From Diphasiastrum complanatum (taxonomy: Eukaryota; Streptophyta; Lycopodiopsida; Lycopodiales; Lycopodiaceae), in NCBI GenBank assembly GCA_029204225.1, contig MU832072.1:24575-88574 (forward strand): a stretch of 64,000 nt of DNA. The letters run 5' to 3'. The notes below the pieces were generated by a model. The model did not search any database, was not told where the DNA came from, and worked only from the letters and a program-made list of their open reading frames with translations. Within the stretch, counting starts at the first letter, position 1, and each line of letters begins with the position of its first letter. The translations under genes were made by a program, and so were the position numbers. This document shows, one piece after another, positions 55,879 to 64,000 of this stretch.

Positions 55879-58800
55879 TTAAAAGTACTGTACTTTAGGA
55901 CCATAAATGGATCTACAAAACATCCATAAGAGTGGATGCTTGCTTAACAATCTATCAAAACACTAGACACAAAAAAGTTGATCTAGATTGGCAATTTGAC
56001 AAAGAACACACGTGCGTACTACAGGCTGTAGTACAGCCTTCAACCTGAGAAACAAGTAGAAATTGATTTGGTTTCATTTGGATCACAAAAAATCAGTGTA
56101 CATAGTGAACTAGCTTGAGATTGCCAATAAGCTCCAAAAATATTCTGTCTTCTCACTATGGGAGCTTCGAATACATAGCCAATTCGACTTCCTTCTTGAA
56201 GTTAGGTGGATTTCCAGCATGTAATAAGGAAGTTAACTCACCCTTCTTGCCCTAAAATGAAACCCTAGCCTAGATCCTAGAGTTTTGCTTGGTAGGTAGC
56301 TAGTTGGTCAAATTTTCAGCTTAAACTTAGGTGTAGGTCCTATAAAGTAGAGATGACCACCAAATAGACATGACCAACTCTCTTGACTTGAACTAACCTA
56401 CATTAGGAGTGAGTTTCCACATGGCATCTTGGCCTCACATGTGTGGAATCCACTTTTGTACAAAATTTACACTATTCTTCATGGTTTTTGATCAAGCTAG
56501 ATTTGCCAATTTTTGGCAATTCTTCACACTCCTTCTCAAATTTAGCTTGGTCTATCTACAACCCTCTCGCTAGATGAATGAATGCTTTTAGAAGTGTCTA
56601 AAAAATCCAACTACAAACAAGGAACTTTTGAGACTCCAATAGAGAATGATGTCCATGAAGGATCTTTCACCACCTCTTAAAGGATCCCTTACAAGATGTT
56701 CCACAAATGTGTCTATATACATGTAGCACACATCAAAAACTATACATCATGCCAAGCCATGGATTTCAAGGCAATTTTTGCACTTGAAGATACATCAATT
56801 AGAATATTAAGTGCATAAATAATGTTGCCAAAGACAACTTGCCTTGCTTGATCCATATGATTGAGCCTTGATGGCTCCATCTTGATACTCAAGGTTCAGG
56901 CTTGGAGTCCTTGGGTCTTGAGCTTGCTCCTCCACTTGACTTGACTCCAAACCATCAATGAATTGAATAAGGTGTTGATACAAAGGTGCTTCTTCAAGTT
57001 TACAAATCTTCCACTATTGAAAGATCACATTTCCACCATTGACAACTTCTTTGATGGAAAACAAGTAGATTCTACAATCTTTACTTGAAGAGCAAAACAC
57101 TACCATTATTCCTATCATTGAAATAGGATAATCTTTGGTCCTTACATTGGAATAATCATGCTCAAAGCATGTGGACCCAAAGATTTCCAATACAAATGAT
57201 GTTTCATCTTTTATGACACTATTCAAACTATTACAAAAATAGTTACAAATGGAGATTTGAAAGCATCTAATTTCATTGTCTTGTCATAAAGAGTACTAAA
57301 CACCATAGATCTTAAAGATAAGCAACAAGTCACTTCATGTCTACTAATACTATCCAACAAGTACTCAAAGATAGTAGACTCTCCAATGCTCACCATCCTT
57401 GCAAGATGCACACTTGAATGGAAAATTTGCATGCAATTTGATGAATCGACTATTGTCATTGAGGACTCTCTTGGAACTCTCATGCTTTGAGGCTGATTCT
57501 CAGGATCTTCCTCCTTTCGATACTCCTCCTCAATGCAAGCAAGATCACACTTTGCCAAGATCTCCTCTTGAGTGATGTCCTCCTTTGCCAAGCTCATTCT
57601 TTCAAAAGCAACACGAGCTTCCAACTTAAACAATCTTCCATGTTTAATTCCCTTTGCAATGCAAACATATTCTTCAAGATGAAACAAACACCATGCTTAA
57701 AGTGGACATCCAAACCACTTTCTAAGAGTAGACCAACACTAGGCATATTCTTGGTGATTGATGGTACATAAAGGACATTTTCTAGATCCATGCATTTTGA
57801 GGATTCTAGACACAAAGAGATGGTGCCAACACCATCTATCCTACACTCTTCATCATTTGCAGTAAAGACAAGCTTTTTAGCATTATTGAATGAGTGTAAG
57901 ATTGAGAAAAAGTCCTTTTCACAAGACATGTGGGAGCTAGCCCTACTATCGATCCACCAATTGTTTCTTGAATTGCTATTGCTTGTTGGTGAGGATGTAG
58001 ATGTCATCAAGAATACATCCACTTCATCCTCATCCTCCTCATTTGCATGGTTTTCTTTTTTGTCCTCCTTCACTTGTGCTCTTAGCCTCTTGTAGCATTC
58101 AGATACATAATGCCCCTTATTTCCACACAAGAAGCATTTCTGCTTTGACTTGTCCTTTCAGCTTGATGCATCATCCTCTTCTTTGGCCTCCTTTGGATGC
58201 TTCTTCTTTCCATTGGTCTTATTTTTGCCCTTGAATGAGAAATTGGCTTTCTCATCACCATCCTGCAAAGACCAAGAACTCATTCTAGATTTTGCATGGA
58301 GCATCCTACACTCTTCAGCCACTAATACATTGTGAAGTTTTGCTATAGTTGGCAAAGTGTCTTGGATGGCAAAACTTTGGACCAAATTTGCAAAGTCATC
58401 TCCTAGACCATTAAGGACAATTTGTACAAGCTCTCCATCATGAATCTTCTCTCCAATGGAAGCCAACTCCCTATTTAGAAACTTGATTCTAAGCACATAA
58501 TCCTGTGCACTCTCCTCACTTCTTCTCATGCTTTGCAAAATCTGATATCTAAGCATGAGGACTCTAGAAGTGTTGATAGATTCATAGATTGATTCTAAAG
58601 AATCTCAAGCCTCTTTAGCACGAGTACATGTTGATACTTCTCTCAACAAATCATTGCTCACATTCATCTTCACACAATGAAGTGCAAGCCTAGATCTCTT
58701 CTTGTATCTAGCTAATTCCTGTGCACCTAGAGATTCATCTTCATCTTCAATCAAGAACTCATAAAGGTCTTGGAGCACCAAAAGTGACTCCATCCTAACC

Positions 58801-58979
58801 TTCCAAATAGCATAATTTGTAGAATTCAATCTCTCACTAGATTTTAGAAGGTATGCTCCAGCTGATCCCATCTTACTAGTGACTTCTACAAATTAGAAAT
58901 AGATTTGATTGACTTGAAACTCACAAAGGTCTCACACTTGTAGTGTTTCACTCAAATTTGATTTCTAATCCAACAAATG
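55879..58979 (-). mobile_element. Copia A2, decayed copy of the gag-protease family
   Basis: 3' LTR 55,879-56,528 and gag-protease frame up to 58,871, collinear with A1. It is cut at 58,979/58,980 in the leader by copia H, so primer site and 5' LTR are missing. As in A1, no integrase core, RT or RNase H lies between protease and LTR. Confidence 0.75.
57014..58871 (-). pseudogene. Copia A2 gag-protease, broken
   Basis: Reads MGSAGAYLLKSSERLNSTNY from 58,871, with a stop at 58,605 where A1 has tryptophan (KEAWESL). The gag middle is at 58,556-58,158, the zinc knuckle begins CGNKGHYVSEC (first cysteine side changed) and the protease WWIDSRASSHMS has arginine where the active-site glycine of DSGAS should be. 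A frameshift near 57,690 and a deletion near 57,240 follow. The C-terminal unknown region and integrase-tail-like GGNVIFQ are kept, as in A1. Confidence 0.75.
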
Positions 58980-60546
58980 GTACATGACACTGGATCAAGT
59001 TTCTTCTCAGATCAGATGGTATTTGGGCATAGCAGAGACATCCAAACACACATAGGTTTTTAAGGCTTGGTTTGTGACCTTAAAAGGCTTCAAATGGAGT
59101 TTTGGAGCCAACTATCTTCATATTGGAATAATTTTATAGATAAAAGGCTATGGAAATTGCTTCAGCCTAAAATTTCTTGGGTAACTGAGCATTGGACATC
59201 ATGGATCATGTAGCTTTCAGTAATTTCCTAGGTAACTGAGCATTGTACATCATGGATCATGTAGCTTCTAGCAATGTTTGATTCTTTCGCTCAGCTACGC
59301 CATTTTGCTATGGAGTGTAGTTGGCTGTGAACTGATGGTGCATGCCACATGATGATAGATAGTCTGCCATTTCATCAGACATGTACTCTCCTCCTGAATT
59401 AGACCACATGATCTTGATTCTCTGACCAGTTTGAGTCTCAGCAAACTATTTGAAATCTCTGAAACAGTTGAATGCTTCAGACTTGTTCTTTATGAACATG
59501 ATTCTGGTGAATTGGGAAATGTCATCAATAAATGTGATGAGATATAGAACTTGACCCAAAGAGAGCACGCTCATAGGACCACATAAGTCACTATGAATTA
59601 GTGACAAAATGGACTTTGCTCTTTTGGGTTGTCCTCTTTAGAATTTTGTTCTAGGTTATTTTCCTAGTAAGCACATTTCACAGACAATCTGATTTGCTAT
59701 GGAGACAACATTAATATTCATGTCCTTGACCTTACTACTGTCATGCATGTACAAAATAGACCTCATGTTTAAATGACCCAATCTTTGATGCCAAACATGA
59801 GCTTCAGAGTTACTCACAGAAATTGCATAATTGTGACTCAAGATATACAGATTTCTTTCTCTGTGTGCAAAGAGTCATTAGAATTTCCATCAACAATAGT
59901 ACATTGGCTAGCAGTAAACAAAACTCTATAGCCTTGATCAGTGATCTTGCTTATGGAGTATAAATTCTTTGTTAACTTGGTCATGTGAAGTACATTGTCT
60001 AACTGTCTAGTGATGCCATCAGGGAACTATAGTCCAATGGAGCCTTGGCCTTCGACTTTGTGTGAGCTTGAGTCTCCAAAGAAAATGTACTTTGATTCTA
60101 TGGATGTGAGAGTAGAGAATAGGTTCTTACATGGCGTCATGTGCTATGAAGCACCTGAATCGAAATACCATTCGCAAGCATCTTTACTTGGTTGATTTTG
60201 TACCATCAACGTCTTCTCATCTTCTTGGGAATTTCTAACAGAGTCATAACCTCCTTCTTGGTGCTGTTGCATCTTCTTCCTCGCTTCATTGTGCTTGAGG
60301 ATCCAAAAATCCTTGATGTCGTGATTAGATCTCTTGCAGTATCTACAAAAGAGTTTGGTCTTGGATAATTGTTGTTGTCTATGTTGTTGTGGTTGTTGCG
60401 TTGAATATGGTTGCTCCACCTTGGTCTTATTATCCTTGAAGTTCTTCTTCTTGGACTGCTACTTATTAGAGTACAGGGCCATTGACTTGGTACTCATTGT
60501 AGATAAGCTCTTTTTCCTAAAAGGACAATCATTAATTAAAGGTAGG
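58980..60546 (-). pseudogene. Copia H gag, protease and integrase
   Basis: From high to low: zinc knuckle CRYCKRSNHDIKDFWILKH (about 60,350-60,290), protease WYFDSGAS (about 60,150), pre-integrase HVWHQRLGHLNMRS (about 59,780), integrase with the GPM and SNSGGEYMSDEM motifs and PXQNGVAERKN (about 59,300), ending at 58,980. Many stops. A 54-bp stretch of the integrase (LLEAT.SMM) is duplicated in tandem at 59,167-59,275. Gag upstream of 60,500 is lost where the D LTR begins. RT and LTRs of H are absent. Confidence 0.75.
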
Positions 60547-61216
60547 TGTACTTTCTGGTTTCCCACGTGTGAAACCCTGTTTGAGTATGGACTCCAACCT
60601 GAAAATCAAGTACACATAGATAGAACCTCAAAACAATCAAAACAAATGTAGACAAATGGAGAGAATCACTCAAAATTGCTTCCAAAACCAAGATTGGTGT
60701 CTCACAATGATTATGGCCAAATGTGGCTCTATATATACAATAAGTGGGAGCTCGTGGTACTGATCATCCCTTTGACTACACATGTGTGAAGGTGCTTTGT
60801 CATATGGTGATTCATCATGCAAAACTGACACTTGGACAAAACCTTCTATTTTGAGCACTTTTGGTCCATTTTCCTTCTATATGGAGATCTACTTGGAAAT
60901 CTTCTAGAAGTCAAAATTCGTGTATTTCAGCTTATTCCACACATGTGAGCTGTCCTCTACACATGGGATATGACACCTAACCAAAGGATGTGGCTCATGC
61001 AATCAATAGATTGATGACATGTGTCATATGTCTAGAAAACTAGTTTTTGGCCATTTTAGCCACTAGAACTTGAATTAAATCATATGTACAACATATATGA
61101 TTATGGTACATGACAAGTACACTAGTTTCACATGTGGGAACAGGCTCCACACATGTGTGTTTATCTATATACAAGATTTTTTTGCCTCTACCAAGCTTAT
61201 TTTTGCATTTTTCACA
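60547..61216 (-). repeat. Copia D 3' LTR, 670 bp
   Basis: Plus-strand ends TGTACTTTCTGG and TTTTTCACA, followed by CTCCTCCTC (polypurine tract of the minus strand). A TATATATAG element is at about 60,728-60,737. At least four CACATGTG or CACGTG palindromes lie inside. Confidence 0.75.
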
Positions 61217-61231
61217 CTCCTCCTCAAAAAT

Positions 61232-62168
61232 CTAGCTTGGTAAATCTAGCATAGATCTATCTATAACTCCAAGAGCCAATCTTAATTTTATAAATGGATC
61301 TTTAGGCAATGCCTTGGTGAGTATATCAGCAATGCAATTTGATGATGAAACATGAATAAGCTTGATCTCCTTTGCTTGCACTTTCTCCATCGCGAAATGA
61401 TGTGCAATCTCGATGTGCTTTGTTCGAGCTTGGAAGACTGGATTGTTTGCAGCTTGTTGAGCTGCTTGGTTATCACAATATATGCATGGAATTTCTTCAT
61501 CCTTGATCACATGTAGCTCCTCCAAAAACCTTTTAAGCCAAAGCACGTCCTTTGTTGTTGTTGTCATAGCTTTATATTCAGATTCTGTTGATGAAAGAGA
61601 GATGTTATCTTGCTTTTTAGAAAGCCAAGATGTAGCTCCTCCACATAAGAATGTAGCAAATGCACTTATGGATCTTCTATCTATCTTGTCACCTGCAAAA
61701 CTTGAGTCCGAATATGCTCTCAAACAAATATTAGTCCTTTCATAAACTATGCCAAAGTCTTTTGTAGCCGAGATGTACCTTAACACCCTTTTTGCTCCTT
61801 TCCAATGACATATTAATGGACTTTGCATGTATTGACTCAACTTGCCAACACAAAAACTAAGATCTGGTCTAGTGATGGTTAAGTATATCAAGGAACCAAT
61901 AATCATTCTATAGGTAGTGATGTCCTCAAAGGATGCTTCATCACTTTCCTTAAAAACTTTTACAATTAGTTCCATAGAAGTTTCAACTCCTTTACAATCA
62001 ATCATGCCAAATCTTGCTAAGATTGATCCAGCATACTTAGATTGACATATGAAGGTAAAATCATTACTTCTAGTGACTTCTATGACATAATTTCTAGAAT
62101 TCACATGTGTGGGGAATGTCCACAAGAGTGATTGCTCTTGATTAAGCTTTGTGATTGGCACTATAACC
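61232..62168 (-). pseudogene. Copia D reverse transcriptase end and RNase H
   Basis: A 309-codon open frame begins just inside the break with E: RT C-terminal part (QSKYAGSILARFGMIDCKGV; MIIGSLIYLTITRPDLSFCV) and RNase H (YSDSSFAGDKIDRRSISAFA; SLSSTESEYKAM; YCDNQAAQQAANNP; IADILTKALPKDPF), ending at 61,232, 15 bp before the polypurine tract. The catalytic YVDD half of the RT is missing because the LTR of E cuts in at 62,169. The frame has no stop, so D was young when E joined it. Confidence 0.8.
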
Positions 62169-62861
62169 TGATTCTAGATTGATCAACAAGATCTAGTTTA
62201 GAAGAAATGGCTAATTCACAATCTAGCATGCTAATCAATAGAATATAATAGCAATGAATCAAAGAATGAATAAAAGTACAAGATTTCAGTGTATGAGCAT
62301 TAGCCTCAACACGAGTTAGAGAGATAACATGCAATATTTGTTTAGATCCAAAATGGCATGAGATAGCTACAAAACTTTGGTTCTTCATCATTGATTGTGT
62401 GGAGAGCTACACATATTTATGGAGATTGAGGTAGCTTGAGGTAGAACCACATCCATCCATTCCAAAATGACATCTAAAGTGACATCTAGAGTCTATGTGA
62501 CATTTGTCACTTGTCATGCATGAAATTCTACCAACTTTTTACAAGTGTACTAGTTCTAACTAGAAATGTCCAAATCATCATGCATGTGTCCATTACAGTT
62601 TGTGCATCTTGCATGTCACTATGGATCACTTACAATTAATGCATGTGAATTGCCACGAGTTTCTACAAGCATAATCATGCTAATTCTATGTCTACAAACT
62701 ATATGCAAGTTGCATTTATCAAACTAGATAATACATAACCATGTAGCTCGAGTTCTATGTAGGCCAAACTTGGCATTTTGCATTAATGAGCTACATACTT
62801 GCATGGTACAACATTTGTAGCAAGCCAAGAAATCAATGTGGATTGTTTTTCAATTTTAACA
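62169..62861 (-). repeat. Copia E 3' LTR, 693 bp
   Basis: Plus-strand ends TGATTCTAGATTG and TTTTAACA, followed by CTCCTCTTA (polypurine tract of the minus strand). It interrupts copia D and so marks E as younger than D at this point. Confidence 0.7.
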
Positions 62862-64000
62862 CTCCTCTTAAAAATGATCTATATTGATTTGAACATGGAT
62901 CTTGATATAACTCCAAGGTTGGCTCTATGCTTGTTGAAGGAACTTTTGCTCAAAGGTTTGGTGAGCATATCAGCAATGCAAGATGATGTGTCGATGTGCT
63001 CCCAATTTGATTTCACCTCCAATGAGCTTCTCTCTCACGAAGTGATGTGCAACTTCGATATGCTTGCTCCTTTCATGGAATATTGCGTTGTTGGCAAGGG
63101 CTTGAGCTGAAATGTTGTCACACATGATCACAGATATATCTTCTTCCATAATTATCTTTAGCTCCACTAGTAACCTCTTGATCCAAAGCACTTCCTTTGT
63201 TGTTGTAGTGAGCGCCTTGTACTTAGTTTCACATGATGAGAGTGATACAGTATCTTGCTTTTTGGAAGGCCAAGATATCAAGTTTCCTCCAAGATATATG
63301 ACATAAGCACTTGTAGATTTTTGATCTGCTCTATCACTTGCAAAATCCAAGTCAGAATACCAATAATAGAAAGATCTTCACTTTTATACAATAAACCAAA
63401 ATCAAAAGTTGAAGATATATATCTAAGCACTCTCTTGGCCATTTTCCCTAATGATAAACTGAAGGATTTTGCATAGCCTGGCTCAACTTATGAACACTAA
63501 AGCTTATGTCAGGTCTAGTTATTGTGATCCAAATTAAGGAGCCTATAAGACTTCTAAAAACTGTGATGTCCTCGAAGGATCTTTCATCACCTTTGTTACA
63601 GTCCTTTAAATTTTGCTCCATAGGTGTTTCTATACTCTTACAATTCAACATATTGAACTTTTTTAATATTGAAAAGAGCATACTTAGATTGACATACAAA
63701 GATTTATCTTTAATAAAGTCAATCTCTAATCCTAGAATATAGTGAATTTTTTCAAGATCTTGCATCTTGAAACTCTTTTCCAAGTGCAATCTTGGTTTCC
63801 TCAACTACCTTGATACAACTTCCTGTCAGAATGATATCATCAACATAAATAAGAAGTATGACAATATCTTTATCAAAAAACTTGACATATAAGGAAGGAT
63901 CATAGTTACTAAGATTAAATCCTAGTGACTCAAGAAAGGTGTTAAGTCGAGAATACCATGACCTTGGAGCTTGCTTTAATCCATATAAACTTTTGAAGAG
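62862..64000 (-). pseudogene. Copia E reverse transcriptase and RNase H, runs off window
   Basis: From the window edge: LYGLKQAPRSWY, then VILLIYVDDIILTGS with the catalytic YVDD (about 63,850), a frameshift near 63,795, YILGLEIDFIKDKSLYVNLS, SLIGSLIWITITRPDISFSV, then RNase H (SDRADQKSTSAYVIYLGGN; SLSSCETKYKAL; MCDNISAQALANNA) and, after another shift near 62,985, IADMLTKPLSKSSF. The rest of E should lie beyond position 64,000. Confidence 0.8.

Noticed and set aside
1-64000. CRISPR arrays, bacterial operons, tRNA or rRNA genes
   Set aside because: No regular spaced repeats, no prokaryotic gene layout and no tRNA- or rRNA-like segment was seen by eye. tRNA detection without a program is unreliable, so absence is not proven.

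Overview
The window is nuclear DNA of a land plant. The evidence is plant-type Ty1/copia and Ty3/gypsy retrotransposons, CACTA (En/Spm) transposons, GT-AG introns of about 100-480 bp and an F-box/LRR gene of the plant FBL3 type. The exact lineage cannot be read from the sequence. The density of decayed copia elements and the presence of an N4/N6-type DNA methylase fit a large, repeat-rich genome. A bryophyte, fern, lycophyte or gymnosperm is a guess, not a demonstration.

Only one host gene looks intact: an F-box/leucine-rich-repeat gene on the minus strand (33,801-36,919; seven exons, about 633 codons). Two other host-like pieces are damaged. One is an F-box/kelch-like relic at the left edge (41-615, minus). 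The other is a spliced DNA methylase domain of the permuted N4/N6 type (40,319-41,106, plus), with DIPY and FSSSG motifs and one frame break.

Layout. 0-5 kb: kelch-like relic, a CACTA TNP2 scrap and a deleted LTR element (K). 5.5-10.4 kb: a copia gag scrap, then copia A1, which has a 726-codon gag-protease ORF but no reverse transcriptase. 12.3-19.1 kb is a nest: a B-type copia LTR is cut by element J1 (an unclassified LTR element with a gag-like ORF and no pol), J1 is cut by copia F, and F is cut by a 1.2-kb non-autonomous CACTA with TTT target duplication and palindromic subterminal repeats. 20-32 kb: B LTRs, a minisatellite, a copia leader with a triplicated tRNA-Met primer site, CACTA and gypsy scraps, and much unrecognised AT-rich DNA. 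33.8-36.9 kb: the F-box gene. 38-41 kb: CACTA TNP2 relic, then the methylase relic. 46.8-50 kb: a decayed multi-exon ORF series that looks like a DNA transposase of a family I cannot name. 52.3-55.5 kb: copia B fused to a second copy of J. 55.9-64 kb: four minus-strand copia elements (A2, H, D, E) abutting one another; E runs off the window.

Most elements are deletion derivatives. A and J lack the enzymes for their own copying, and a shared structure or family in two places suggests they moved using proteins from other elements. The most interesting items are the methylase relic, family J, family A, the palindrome-rich CACTA and the unnamed transposase-like locus.
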